Part shown: piece after piece, positions 26,088-34,891 of the stretch
Numbering within the stretch: the first letter of the stretch is position 1
Layout: each line of letters starts with the position of its first letter
Source: Deltaproteobacteria bacterium
GTDB taxonomy: Bacteria > Myxococcota_A > UBA9160 > UBA6930
NCBI GenBank assembly: GCA_016875395.1
Contig: VGRF01000028.1
Coordinates: 1 to 59,973, forward strand
Direction of reading: 5' to 3'
DNA: 59,973 bases
Program-made: the position numbers and the translations under genes
Notes under the pieces: generated by a model
What the model was told of the DNA's origin: nothing
Databases searched by the model: none
Seen by the model: the letters and a program-made list of their open reading frames with translations, nothing else

Positions 26088-26765
26088 GTGAACGCAGAGT
26101 GGCTCGTGAACGGGCTCGTGCAGTACGTCGTGTTGATCTTCTCGATGACGGTGCACGAGGCGGCGCACGCCTGGTGGGCGATGCGCAACGGCGACCTAAC
26201 AGCTTATTTGGGCGGGCAGGTCTCGTTCGATCCGATTCCGCACATTCGCCGTGAGCCGATGGGCATGATCTTCATCCCGCTGCTCACCTACGCGCTGAAC
26301 GGCTGGATGATGGGCTGGGCGAGCGCGCCGCTTTCCGTCCAGTGGATCCTGAACAACCCGCGCAAGGCCGCGGCCGTCTCGCTCGCGGGTCCGCTCTCGA
26401 ACCTCGCGGTCGCGATCACCGTCGCGGTCTTGATCCGCGTACTCGTCGGCACCGGCACGATCACGCCGGGCAGCGTGTACGGCTTCGATGGCAGCGGCGT
26501 CGCTCTCGGCTTCGGCTACGTGCTGTGGTCGTTCTTCTTCCTCAACACCGTGCTGTTCGTCTTCAACATGCTGCCGATCCCGCCGCTCGACGGCTCGAGC
26601 GCGATCGGCCTGCTACTCGACGAAGACACGGCCTATCGGCTGCAAACCACGATCCGCCAGCCCATGGTCGCGATGATGGGCCTCGTGTTCTTCTTCGTGA
26701 TCGGCGGCAAGCTCGCTTCGCCGGTGATCGGCGCTTTGGTCTCGCTGCTCTTCATCGGGATGTGA
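26088..26765 (+). CDS. Site-2-protease-type (M50) membrane metalloprotease
   Basis: 225 residues from the GTG at 26088, preferred over GTG 26082 because GGAGGG then lies five bases upstream. About five to six membrane helices. The zinc motif HEAAH sits in the first helix, and the third ligand region reads NMLPIPPLDGSS, both diagnostic of site-2 proteases. Members cut membrane-bound substrates within the bilayer, for example anti-sigma factors. No PDZ domain is present. The substrate is unknown, and no sigma factor is adjacent. Confidence 0.92.
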   Translation: MNAEWLVNGLVQYVVLIFSMTVHEAAHAWWAMRNGDLTAYLGGQVSFDPIPHIRREPMGMIFIPLLTYALNGWMMGWASAPLSVQWILNNPRKAAAVSLAGPLSNLAVAITVAVLIRVLVGTGTITPGSVYGFDGSGVALGFGYVLWSFFFLNTVLFVFNMLPIPPLDGSSAIGLLLDEDTAYRLQTTIRQPMVAMMGLVFFFVIGGKLASPVIGALVSLLFIGM

Positions 26766-26772
26766 CGCGCAC

Positions 26773-27666
26773 TCAGAGCGCGAGCTCCATCCCGTCGCTC
26801 GCGATCTCGGCGCCGCCGGCGCGCACGTGCGCGGCTTCGGGCGAGCGGGCGTCGAGCATCGGGTTCGTGCAGTTCAGGTGCGTGTAGAGCGTTCGCCCGC
26901 GCATTCCGCCCAACAAGCGCAGGCTGCCGTCGGCGCCGCCCACCGGCGTGTGTCCCAGCGCGTGCGCGTCGGGCGCGCCCGGGCGCAGCGTGCGCAGCTC
27001 GCCGGCGCTGAAGAACGTGCCGTCGACGACGCGCACGTCGGCTTCGGCGAGCTCGGCGAGCGTCGCGCTGTCGAGGCGCTGGAGGTACGGCGCGTAGACG
27101 ACGCGCTTGCCCGAGCGCTTGTCGACGACGCGCATCCCGAGCGTCGACTCGGCGCTCGCGCTCGCGATCGGCTGCGTCCAAGCCGGAGCTTTCCCGGGAA
27201 TCGGGAACAGCTTCGCCTCGAGTTGCTCGCCGCGATCGAGGAAGAACGGCTCGTCGATCTTCACCGTGCCGAACGCCGGCGCGAGCAGCTGGAACATCGC
27301 GTTGTGCTCGAGCAGCGCGTCGCGGATCCACGGCGTCGTGATCACGCGGTACGAGAGCGAGTCCGTGAGCGAGAGCAGCCCGAGGGTGTGCGCGAGGCTC
27401 GCATCGGTGAGCACGATTGTGTCGAGCGGGACGCTGCGCGTGCCGGGCTTCGGGTGGAGGCCGGGGAAGCGCGCGAGCTGCTCGCGCAGGTCGGGCGTCG
27501 CGTTCACGAGCGACCAGCGCGCATCGCCCGCAGAGATCGCGAGCGAGGCGTGGAGGCGCGCGGGTACTGCGGGGTCGCCGCGGCGCGCATTCACCGAGTT
27601 CGCGCCGCCGCAGTTCCACTGCGGGAGCGCGCCGCCGCAGGTCGTGCCGAGGACGCGCAGGCGCAC
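26773..27666 (-). CDS. pqqB: PqqB-like metallo-beta-lactamase-fold protein
   Basis: 297 residues, GTG at 27666, six bases after the IleRS stop. It matches PqqB along its length: RVLGTTCGGALPQWNC at the start, NATPDLREQL, HTLGLLSLTDSL, VVDGTFFSAGEL, GHTPVGGADGSL and NCTNPMLDARSPE near the end. PqqB takes part in pyrroloquinoline quinone synthesis as an oxidoreductase. Two details differ from characterised PqqB as I recall it: the zinc triad after WNC (normally CxCxxC) reads WNCGGANS, and the aspartate of the D-H motif is alanine (SLAHTLG). No other pqq gene is in the window. It may be a repurposed paralogue. Confidence 0.8.
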   Translation of the reverse strand: MRLRVLGTTCGGALPQWNCGGANSVNARRGDPAVPARLHASLAISAGDARWSLVNATPDLREQLARFPGLHPKPGTRSVPLDTIVLTDASLAHTLGLLSLTDSLSYRVITTPWIRDALLEHNAMFQLLAPAFGTVKIDEPFFLDRGEQLEAKLFPIPGKAPAWTQPIASASAESTLGMRVVDKRSGKRVVYAPYLQRLDSATLAELAEADVRVVDGTFFSAGELRTLRPGAPDAHALGHTPVGGADGSLRLLGGMRGRTLYTHLNCTNPMLDARSPEAAHVRAGGAEIASDGMELAL

Positions 27667-27672
27667 GAGTCG

Positions 27673-30600
27673 TTACGCCCGGATCAGCGAGAGTCGCACC
27701 GCGCCGTCGTCGAGCGCGGCCTCGCTCACGTGCATCCCTGTCACGTCGAGCCGGCCGTCGAGGTCGATCTCCACCGCGAGCACGTTCTCCGCGATGTACG
27801 CCGAGAACGCGCGCGCGGCTTCGCGCTGCGCGTCGGGAAGCCCGAGCGCGAGGCGGATGCGGTCCGACACCGCGAGGCCGGCGTCGCGGCGCGCTTGCTG
27901 GATCGCGCGCACGAGATCGCGCGCGACGCCCTCTTGCTCCAGCTCTCTCGTGAGCGCGAAGTCGAGCACGACGATCATCTCGCCGGACGCGAGCGCCTGG
28001 CACGCGACGCCCGGCTTCGGCACGAGCCGCAGCGTGAACTCGTCGCCTGTGAGGCGCTGCCCCCCGACCGTGACGCTGCCATCCGCGCTGCGCTCCCACT
28101 TCCCCGCCTTCGCGGCGGCGAGCACCGTCTTCATCTCCTGGCCGAGGCGCGGCCCGAGCGCGCGCGCGTTCACCGCGAGCTGGAAGCTCGCGAACGCCTC
28201 GATCGCGGGCTCCGCGATCACACGCTTCACGTTCACCTCGTCCTCGATCAGCGAGGTGAACGCCGCGAGCCGCGCGGCGTTCGGGCCGGCGATCGTGAGC
28301 GAGGCGAGCGGCTGGCGCACGCGCACGTTCTGCGCGCGCCGCATCGCGAGCGCGGTGGAGCAGGCGTCGCGCACGCGGTCCATGTCGGCGACGAGCGCGG
28401 CGTCCGCTGGGAGCGCGTTCGCATCCGGCCAGTCTGCGAGGTGAACGCTCTTGCCGGTGAGCCCGCGGTAGATCTCGTCGCTGAGGAACGGCACGAGCGG
28501 GCTCGCGACGCGCATCAACGCACACAGGCAGGTGAAGAGCGTGTCGTACGCGGCCTGCTTGTCGGCGCTCGCCTCGCTCGCCCAGAAGCGCGGGCGACTG
28601 CGGCGGATGTACCAGTTGTTGAGCGCGTCGAGGTAGGCGAGCACGCTCTGGCACGCACCCGCGATGTCGTACGCGTCGAGAGCGCGCTGCATCTCTTCCA
28701 CGAGCGCGCGCGTCTTCGCGAGCGCGTAGCGATCGAGCACGTTCGTCGCGCTCGCGACCTCACGCGCGGTGACGGCGTCGGCGTTCGCGTAGAGCGCGAA
28801 GAAGTGCCACGCGTTCCACATCGGCAGCAGCACCGCGCGCACCGCGTCGGCGATCGGCTTGCCGTCCTTCTCCACGCGCAGATCGCCGCCGCGAAGAATC
28901 GGGGAGCTCATCAGGTACCAGCGCAGCGCGTCGGAGCCGTGCTTGTCGAACACTTCCTCGGGCTCGGGGTAGTTGCGCAGGCGCTTGCTCAGCTTCTGGC
29001 CCTGCTCGTCGACCGTGACGCCGTGGCAGATCACGTTCTTGAACGCGGGGCGATCGAACAGCGCCGTCGCGAGCACGTGCAGCGTGTAGAACCAGCCGCG
29101 CGTCTGCGCGACGTACTCGACGATGAAGTCGGCCGGGAAGTGATGCTCGAACCAGTCCTTCCTCTCGAACGGGTAGTGCACCTGCGCATACGGCATCGAG
29201 CCCGACTCGAACCAGCAGTCGAGCACGTCGGGGATGCGCCGCATCATCGACTTGCCCGTGGGATCGTCCGGGTTCGGGCGCACGAGCTGATCGATCGCAG
29301 GGCGATGCAGATCGATTACGGGCACGCCGAAGTCGCGCTCGAGCTCGGCGATCGATCCGTACACGTCGACGCGCGGGTACTTCGGGTCGTCGCTGCGCCA
29401 CACCGGGATCGGCGCGCCCCAGAAACGGTTGCGCGAGATCGACCAGTCGCGCGCGTTCTCGAGCCAGTTGCCGAACAGGCCGTCGCGGATGTGGCCGGGG
29501 ATCCAGTTGATCTCGCGATTCGTCGCGACGAGCCGATCCTTGAACTCGGACACGCGCACGAACCACGACGACATCGCGCGGTAGATGAGCGGCTGGTCGG
29601 TGCGCCAGCAGTGCGGGTAGTTGTGCACGATCGTCTCGTGGCGAATCAGGTCGCCGCGCTCGCGCAGCACGCGCGTGATCTTCGGGTTCGCCTCGAAGAC
29701 GTGCTCGCCCGCCCAGTCCGCGACTTCGCTGGTGAACTTGCCCGCGTCGTCCACCGGCACGACCACGCCGATGCCATTCGCCGCGCAGATCGTGAGGTCG
29801 TCCTCGCCGAAGCCCGGCGCCATGTGCACGACGCCGGTGCCTTCTGCGACGTCCACGAACTCCGCTGTTAGAAAGCGGAACGCGTTCGCCTGCGATGCAA
29901 AGAATGGGAACAGCGGCGTGTACTTGCGCCCACCGAGCTCCGCGCCCTTCACGCTCGCGACTTGCTCGTAGCCCGCGAGCTCCTTCTCGTACTTCGCCGC
30001 GCACGCAGCGCCTAACACCACGCGCTTGCCGTCCTTCGCGAACACCGCGTAGTCGAGCGCGGGCCCGACCGCGAGCGCGAGGTTCGAGGGCAGCGTCCAC
30101 GGTGTCGTCGTCCACGCCCAGAGCTCAGTGGGAGTCGAGTCGCTCGCGGTGGGCTCGAGCGCGAAGCGCACCGTGATCGCCGGGTCCTGTTTCTCGCGCG
30201 TGGCGTTGTCCATGCGTGTCTCGAAGTTCGAGACCGGCGTCTGCGCGGCCCACGAGTACGGCAGCACGCGCACGCCTTCGTAGATCAGGCCCTTGTCCCA
30301 GAGTCGCTTGAACGCCCAGATCACGCTCTCCATGTAGGAGGCGTCCATCGTCTTGTAGTCGTTCGCGAAGTCGACCCAGCGGCCTGCGCGGCAGATCGTG
30401 TGCTCCCACTGCTCCGTGTATCGCATCACGGAGCTCTCGCAGTGGCGGTTGAAGCGCTCGATGCCGTACTCGAGGATCGCCGCGCGCCCCGAAACCCCTA
30501 ATTCCTTCTCCGCTTCCATCTCGGCGGGGAGGCCGTGGCAGTCCCAGCCGAAGCGGCGCTCGACGCGGCGACCGCGCAGCGTCTGGTAGCGCGGGATCAC

Positions 30601-30834
30601 GTCCTTCACGTAGCTCGTGAGCAGGTGCCCGAAGTGTGGAAGACCGTTCGCGAAGGGCGGGCCGTCGTAGAACACGAACTCGTTCGCGCCGTTCACGCCC
30701 GCCGCGCGGTCCTCGACGCTGCGCTCGAACGTGCGCTCTTTGCGCCAACGCTCGGCCACGCGCTTCTCGATCTCGGGAAACGAGACCTGCGCGGGAACTT
30801 CGGGATACGGCGGGGACGCGCTGCGGGCGTTCAT
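27673..30834 (-). CDS. ileS: Isoleucyl-tRNA synthetase, eukaryote-like type 2
   Basis: 1053 residues from the ATG at 30834. It charges tRNA-Ile. The HIGH motif appears as PPFANGLPHFGH (59-70) and the KMSKS motif as KLSKR (about 613). RRFGWDCHGLPAE downstream of HIGH and the overall length mark the type-2 form, shared with eukaryotic cytosolic enzymes and often insensitive to mupirocin. The editing domain and the C-terminal anticodon and tail regions are complete. No zinc-finger C-terminus typical of type 1 is seen. The PqqB-like gene follows closely on the same strand. Confidence 0.95.
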   Translation of the reverse strand: MNARSASPPYPEVPAQVSFPEIEKRVAERWRKERTFERSVEDRAAGVNGANEFVFYDGPPFANGLPHFGHLLTSYVKDVIPRYQTLRGRRVERRFGWDCHGLPAEMEAEKELGVSGRAAILEYGIERFNRHCESSVMRYTEQWEHTICRAGRWVDFANDYKTMDASYMESVIWAFKRLWDKGLIYEGVRVLPYSWAAQTPVSNFETRMDNATREKQDPAITVRFALEPTASDSTPTELWAWTTTPWTLPSNLALAVGPALDYAVFAKDGKRVVLGAACAAKYEKELAGYEQVASVKGAELGGRKYTPLFPFFASQANAFRFLTAEFVDVAEGTGVVHMAPGFGEDDLTICAANGIGVVVPVDDAGKFTSEVADWAGEHVFEANPKITRVLRERGDLIRHETIVHNYPHCWRTDQPLIYRAMSSWFVRVSEFKDRLVATNREINWIPGHIRDGLFGNWLENARDWSISRNRFWGAPIPVWRSDDPKYPRVDVYGSIAELERDFGVPVIDLHRPAIDQLVRPNPDDPTGKSMMRRIPDVLDCWFESGSMPYAQVHYPFERKDWFEHHFPADFIVEYVAQTRGWFYTLHVLATALFDRPAFKNVICHGVTVDEQGQKLSKRLRNYPEPEEVFDKHGSDALRWYLMSSPILRGGDLRVEKDGKPIADAVRAVLLPMWNAWHFFALYANADAVTAREVASATNVLDRYALAKTRALVEEMQRALDAYDIAGACQSVLAYLDALNNWYIRRSRPRFWASEASADKQAAYDTLFTCLCALMRVASPLVPFLSDEIYRGLTGKSVHLADWPDANALPADAALVADMDRVRDACSTALAMRRAQNVRVRQPLASLTIAGPNAARLAAFTSLIEDEVNVKRVIAEPAIEAFASFQLAVNARALGPRLGQEMKTVLAAAKAGKWERSADGSVTVGGQRLTGDEFTLRLVPKPGVACQALASGEMIVVLDFALTRELEQEGVARDLVRAIQQARRDAGLAVSDRIRLALGLPDAQREAARAFSAYIAENVLAVEIDLDGRLDVTGMHVSEAALDDGAVRLSLIRA

Positions 30835-31046
30835 GAGGGCGCCGAAACTACTGATATCACCGGGGCTTTGCTGCCGTGAGATCGGTCGAGCCGGGCGGGC
30901 ACGTCGCATGCAGAACCATCGGGACGCGCGCAACGTTCGGGAGCCGCGAGGGTTTCCCGATTGCGCGCGCCCTCGGTTCAGACGCTCCGGGCCCCTCCGC
31001 GCTCCGCCGAAGCCCCGGAGAGCCTGAAAACTCCTGGAGACGCAGC

Positions 31047-32489
31047 ATGTTTCAGCGCTTCATGCTCCTCGGTCTCGCTCTGCTGTGCAGCCTCCTCTCG
31101 ACGTGGACTCACGCGCAGGGCGCAAACATCGCGAACGTGAGGGTCGAGGTGACGATCGCTCGAACGTCGCTCGGCCCGGACGATCTCGACTTCGAGCTTC
31201 GCGTCACGGGGAGCGGTCTCGTCGACGGCACGCTGACGCCACCAAATGCGGCCGCTGTCGCGCTGACCCGTTCGGGAGCGGACCTGGTGCTGACGGACAG
31301 CTTCGCGAACGAAGCTGAGTTGAGCTCGCTTCTGCCGAACGGCACGTACCAGCTCAGAGTCAACGGCGGCGCGCTGACCGCGTCGCTCGTGTACACGCGC
31401 CCCAGCGTGCCGTCGCCCGCGATCGCCGAGCCGGGCGTGGGAGCCGTCGTGGCGCCGGGCTCGGTTCAGATCGTGTTCAGCGCTTGCGCCGCCTGCAACT
31501 TGGTCGGCGACTCGGTCGTGGCCGAGATCGAAGACGGCCAAGGTGCTTTGCTCGACGACGAGACGCTCACGGCGAGCAGCACGACCTGGACGCCACAGGG
31601 CGCGTCGGGCCCGCTGCTTCTTCCCGAGCGAGCCGAATTCGTCGCGCGCGTGACGCACACCGCCATTCGACAAGCGAACGTCACCACGAACGACGCCGAC
31701 GGCACGCTGCTGTTCTCGCACGAGTTCGTGCAGTCGGACGAGGTGGACTTCGAGACGGGCTTCGAGCGGCCGCAGGGGCACGTTTGCCTCGCGGCGAACT
31801 ACACGGCGCCTCCGGCGGGCTGCACGATTCTCACGAACGCGGAGCTTCAGGTGCTCGATTCGAGCGGCGTGTTCACGGCGCAGGTCGCAGGCCACGACCT
31901 CGAGTACACGCTCGCGGTTGCTGCGAGCGGCGCGCTCTCCGGAAACGCGGCCGCGGATCTCGACGACGACGGCTCGCTGGAAACGAGCGCCGCGCTCCGT
32001 GGTCGCTTGCGGGGCACGCGAGGCGATGTGCGCTCGCGGATCGCCTTCGCGCTCGAGAACGCGGCGCTGTCCGCGAAGCTGAAAGTGAAGCAGGTGGAGA
32101 GGCTCTCGATCGTCGGAGGCACCGTCACTGGCACGCGCCGCGCCAAGGGCGCGATCGGAGCGACGAAGATCAACGAGGAGACTCCCACGAATGGGCCGCT
32201 GCCCTTCGCGCCGCTCGGTTGGCTGCTCGAGCTCGACATCGACGGGGGCGAGCCGGTGCAAAACGCGCTGCTGACGCTCGAGGGCGGGCGCAGCTTCGCG
32301 CTCACGGGCAAGCACGGCTTCCGCGTCGCATCCGGCGCGTCCAGCTTCAAGCTGCGCTCAGCGGGCAAGGGGATTCGGCTCGCGCTCTCGAAGGTCGCGC
32401 TCGACGACTCGACGGCGCCGCTGACAATGACCGGAGGTGCGCTGCGAACGCGAGTGCTCGGGCAATCGGCGCGCGCGTCGGTTCCGTAG
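31047..32489 (+). CDS. Large secreted protein of unknown function
   Basis: 480 residues, ATG at 31047 with GGAG upstream. A signal peptide (MLLGLALLCSLLSTWTHAQG) is followed by beta-rich sequence with several repeat-like modules and few aromatic residues: an early VRVEVTIARTSLGPDDLDF domain, a CAACNL cysteine pair near residue 150, and a C-terminal half rich in LKV/RLS/GGT strands. It may be a periplasmic or surface beta-sandwich protein. I do not recognise a family. It is divergent from IleRS and convergent with a GST gene. Confidence 0.8.
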   Translation: MFQRFMLLGLALLCSLLSTWTHAQGANIANVRVEVTIARTSLGPDDLDFELRVTGSGLVDGTLTPPNAAAVALTRSGADLVLTDSFANEAELSSLLPNGTYQLRVNGGALTASLVYTRPSVPSPAIAEPGVGAVVAPGSVQIVFSACAACNLVGDSVVAEIEDGQGALLDDETLTASSTTWTPQGASGPLLLPERAEFVARVTHTAIRQANVTTNDADGTLLFSHEFVQSDEVDFETGFERPQGHVCLAANYTAPPAGCTILTNAELQVLDSSGVFTAQVAGHDLEYTLAVAASGALSGNAAADLDDDGSLETSAALRGRLRGTRGDVRSRIAFALENAALSAKLKVKQVERLSIVGGTVTGTRRAKGAIGATKINEETPTNGPLPFAPLGWLLELDIDGGEPVQNALLTLEGGRSFALTGKHGFRVASGASSFKLRSAGKGIRLALSKVALDDSTAPLTMTGGALRTRVLGQSARASVP

Positions 32490-32508
32490 GGGCCGCGTCG
32501 CGGCCTGC

Positions 32509-33123
32509 TCAGCTCTTCGGCACCGCCGCCATCTCCGCTGCGATTGCGGCCTGTACTGCCGGGCGCTTCTGAATGCCTTCGAGGTACGCCGCTGCAGTGG
32601 GCGCCAGCGTCGCGCCGACGCGCTGCGCGAGCATCAGCGACCACGCGAGGTACGCGTCCGCGATCGTGAAGTGGTCGCCCACTGCGAACGCGCGGCCTTC
32701 GAGCTGCTTCGCTACGTACGCGAGCTTCTTGTCGAGCGCGCCGCGCGCCCACGCCTTCGCTTCCTGCGGCGAGTCGGGCGTGAACATCGTGGCGTAACAA
32801 GCCTTGTGGATCTCGGTGCCGACATAGTTCAGCCATTCGAGCACGCGGTAGCGATCGCGCGATCCCGGCGCAGGCAGAAGACCCGCGTTCGGCGCGGCGT
32901 CGGCGAGGTACTGAAGCACCGCGGCGTTCTCGGTGAGGATGCTGCCGTCGTCGAGGCGCAGCGTCGGCACCTGGCCCTTGGGCGAGACGGCGAGGAAGTC
33001 TTCCCCCGCCGCGGTGCGCTTGGTCGAGAGCGTGACGGCGGTGAGCTCGAGCGGGATGCCGGCCTCGCGCGCGGTGATGTGGCTCGCGAGCGAACATGCA
33101 AAGGGCGAGAAGTAGAGCTTCAT
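32509..33123 (-). CDS. Glutathione S-transferase, beta class
   Basis: 204 residues from the ATG at 33123 with GGAGG five bases upstream. The N-terminal thioredoxin fold begins MKLYFSPFACSLASHI, with the Cys10 characteristic of bacterial beta-class GSTs; VSPKGQVPTL and ENAAVLQYLAD complete the glutathione site. The helical domain includes FTIADAYLAWSLML. It conjugates glutathione to electrophiles. The divergent TetR gene and the palindrome between them indicate that it is probably that regulator's target. Confidence 0.93.
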   Translation of the reverse strand: MKLYFSPFACSLASHITAREAGIPLELTAVTLSTKRTAAGEDFLAVSPKGQVPTLRLDDGSILTENAAVLQYLADAAPNAGLLPAPGSRDRYRVLEWLNYVGTEIHKACYATMFTPDSPQEAKAWARGALDKKLAYVAKQLEGRAFAVGDHFTIADAYLAWSLMLAQRVGATLAPTAAAYLEGIQKRPAVQAAIAAEMAAVPKS

Positions 33124-33141
33124 GGTTGCCTCCGGATCGTG

Positions 33142-33168
33142 AGTACCTATTCTGTACCTAACGGTACA
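33142..33168. promoter_or_regulatory. TetR-type operator between GST and tetR
   Basis: TGTACC-taac-GGTACA (33153-33168) is a perfect inverted repeat ending two bases before the TetR start codon. A further half site, GTACC, lies at 33143-33147, exactly 11 bases (one helical turn) before the matching bases of the left arm. TetR-family regulators commonly bind palindromes of this size in the gap between themselves and a divergent target, here the GST. Confidence 0.7.
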
Positions 33169-33170
33169 TT

Positions 33171-33797
33171 ATGAAGCGCACAGCGTCGAGCACGAAATCG
33201 GCCCCACGAAAGCGCGGCAGGCCCGCGGAGTTCCAGCGCGGCGCCGCGCTCGATGCCGCGCTCGCGACGTTCTGGCAGCGCGGCTACGGCGGCGCGTCGC
33301 TCGACGACCTGACGACCGCGATGGATCTCAACAAGCCGAGCCTCTACGCCGCGTTCGGGAACAAGCAGCAGCTGTACGAGGCCGCCGTCGACCACTACGT
33401 CGCGAACATCGGCGCCTCGTACCTCGCGCCGCTCGCGGCCGCGAAGCTGCGCGCCGCGCTCGATGGCTTCTTCGACGCGATGATCGAGGGTGTGTCCGGC
33501 AAGCACGGCCCGCGCGGCTGCATCGTCGCGTGCACACTGCCTGCGGAGGCGGGCGCCTCGAACGCCGCGCAGGCGAAGCTCGCCGCGGTGCTCGCGCAGC
33601 TCGACAGCGCGCTGGTTGCGCGCATCCACGCCGCGCAGCTGGCGGGCGAGATCGCGAAGCGTCGCGACGCGCGCGTGCTCGGCCAGCTCGTCACGAGCGG
33701 GATGCTGGCGCTCTCGATCCGCGCGCGCGCGGGCGCGAGCAAGCGCACGCTGCGCGCGATCGCGGACGAGATCGTGGCGGCGGTGCTGGCGCCCTGA
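33171..33797 (+). CDS. TetR-family transcriptional regulator
   Basis: 208 residues, ATG at 33171. After a basic N-terminus (KSAPRKRGRPAEF), the TetR helix-turn-helix is clear (FWQRGYGGASLDDLTTAMDL, NKPSLYAAFGNKQQLY). The C-terminal ligand domain resembles the TetR_C group of oxidative or electrophile sensors and has one cysteine pair (RGCIVACTLP). It probably represses itself and the divergent GST through the palindrome that ends just before its start codon. Confidence 0.93.
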   Translation: MKRTASSTKSAPRKRGRPAEFQRGAALDAALATFWQRGYGGASLDDLTTAMDLNKPSLYAAFGNKQQLYEAAVDHYVANIGASYLAPLAAAKLRAALDGFFDAMIEGVSGKHGPRGCIVACTLPAEAGASNAAQAKLAAVLAQLDSALVARIHAAQLAGEIAKRRDARVLGQLVTSGMLALSIRARAGASKRTLRAIADEIVAAVLAP

Positions 33798-33806
33798 CAG
33801 CGCGCG

Positions 33807-34244
33807 TCAGCGCGCCGCTTCTCCCGCGCCGAGCGAATCGAGCGCTCTCCGCGCGTCCTCACGCACGCGCGCATCGGTGTCAGCGAGCGCACCGCGCAGC
33901 GCGTCCTCGATCTGCACCGCGAGCCGGGCGCGCGTCGGCTTGCACGGCGCGCACGTGAGCGCGTGGATCGCGTGGCGCCGCACCTTCGCGACAGGATCGG
34001 AGAGCTTGCGCAGGATCGGCTCCAGGTACGACTCGTCCGCGAGGTGATCCATCAGCTGGAGGCACCACCAGCGCACCTTCGCGTTGGGATGCTCGAGCCC
34101 GGCGATCAACGCAGCCTTCGCTTCGTCGCACACGCGCACGCGGCGCAGATCACCCGCGTTGATTGCGCCCACGAGCGCGACGATCGCTGCGTTGCGGCGC
34201 GACTTGTCGGCGAAAGCGGCGACGAGGTCGGCTGCAGAAGTCAT
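33807..34244 (-). CDS. HEAT-repeat protein
   Basis: 145 residues from the ATG at 34244. At least three HEAT-type helical repeats are visible, each with the Pro/Asp...Val-Arg pattern (HPNAKVRWWCLQLMDHL, DPVAKVRRHAIHALT, DTDARVREDARRALD). HEAT proteins serve as protein-binding scaffolds or, in the PBS-lyase-like branch, in bilin attachment; nothing points to a specific partner. It lies eight bases downstream of the S51 peptidase gene and is probably cotranscribed with it and the acetyltransferase. Confidence 0.85.
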   Translation of the reverse strand: MTSAADLVAAFADKSRRNAAIVALVGAINAGDLRRVRVCDEAKAALIAGLEHPNAKVRWWCLQLMDHLADESYLEPILRKLSDPVAKVRRHAIHALTCAPCKPTRARLAVQIEDALRGALADTDARVREDARRALDSLGAGEAAR

Positions 34245-34252
34245 GCGCGTCT

Positions 34253-34891
34253 CTACGTCCCGGGCGGGAAGAGTCTCGCGTCGCCGAAGATGCGCTCGCC
34301 TTCGCTCGACAGCGACCAAGCCGCGCCATCCGCCAACGCGACGACCTCCGCGGCGGCGGCCTCGGCATAGCGACTCACGGCCTCCAGAAAATCCGCGCCG
34401 CAGCGATTCAGATGCGGGAGCAGCTCGCTGCGCGCGGCGCCGATCGCGGTGAACTCTTCGCGCCGAGCGAGCACGTCGTCGAGCGGCGCGGCGGTCAATC
34501 GAAACAGTGAGATGTTCGGTGTCAGCTGCATTGCGCCTCCACTGGCCGCGACGACGCAACCCCCACTCGCGATCTTGCGCTCCACGGGCGCGCGAAGCTC
34601 GGGCCGGAGGAGCCGATTGCGAAAGGCGATCGGATCGCCGCCCGAGAGATAGAGGACGTCACACGAAGCGAGGAGCGCCGCGGCGTCCGCCGGATGCGTC
34701 ACGTCGGCGATCGGCTCGAGCTTCGAGAAGCCAATCTGAGCGAAGGCTCTCTGCGCAGTCGCGAAGTGGGTGCGCAGCGACGCCACGCTCGGCGCAAGCC
34801 ACGCGATTCGAGGATCGGAGCTGCCTCGCATCGCGTTCGACACCGCCTCGTTCGCGCTCGCGGGAAAGTCACTCGTGAGCCAGAGGTTCAC
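34253..34891 (-). CDS. Peptidase S51 (PepE/cyanophycinase-like) family protein
   Basis: 212 residues, starting at a GTG that overlaps the stop of the upstream GNAT gene (GTGA). The class I glutamine-amidotransferase-like fold of family S51 is indicated by DVLYLSGGDPIAFRNRL and the nucleophile turn VVAASGGAMQL (Ser in the strand-turn). Relatives include alpha-aspartyl dipeptidase PepE and cyanophycinase. The catalytic His and Glu cannot be placed with certainty by eye. Coupling with the acetyltransferase may indicate a joint role, but its substrate is unknown. Confidence 0.78.
   Translation of the reverse strand: MNLWLTSDFPASANEAVSNAMRGSSDPRIAWLAPSVASLRTHFATAQRAFAQIGFSKLEPIADVTHPADAAALLASCDVLYLSGGDPIAFRNRLLRPELRAPVERKIASGGCVVAASGGAMQLTPNISLFRLTAAPLDDVLARREEFTAIGAARSELLPHLNRCGADFLEAVSRYAEAAAAEVVALADGAAWSLSSEGERIFGDARLFPPGT

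Noticed and set aside
23240-26254. Open frame of 1004 codons on + spanning TauE/SafE, both citrate synthases and an intergenic gap
   Set aside because: It crosses genes on both strands, lacks motifs and is a GC-driven shadow frame.
26827-29871. Very long open frame (1014 codons) on the + strand opposite IleRS and PqqB-like genes
   Set aside because: It is the mirror of strong coding sequence on the minus strand; composition is Arg/Ala/His-rich without motifs, as expected for a GC-rich antisense frame.
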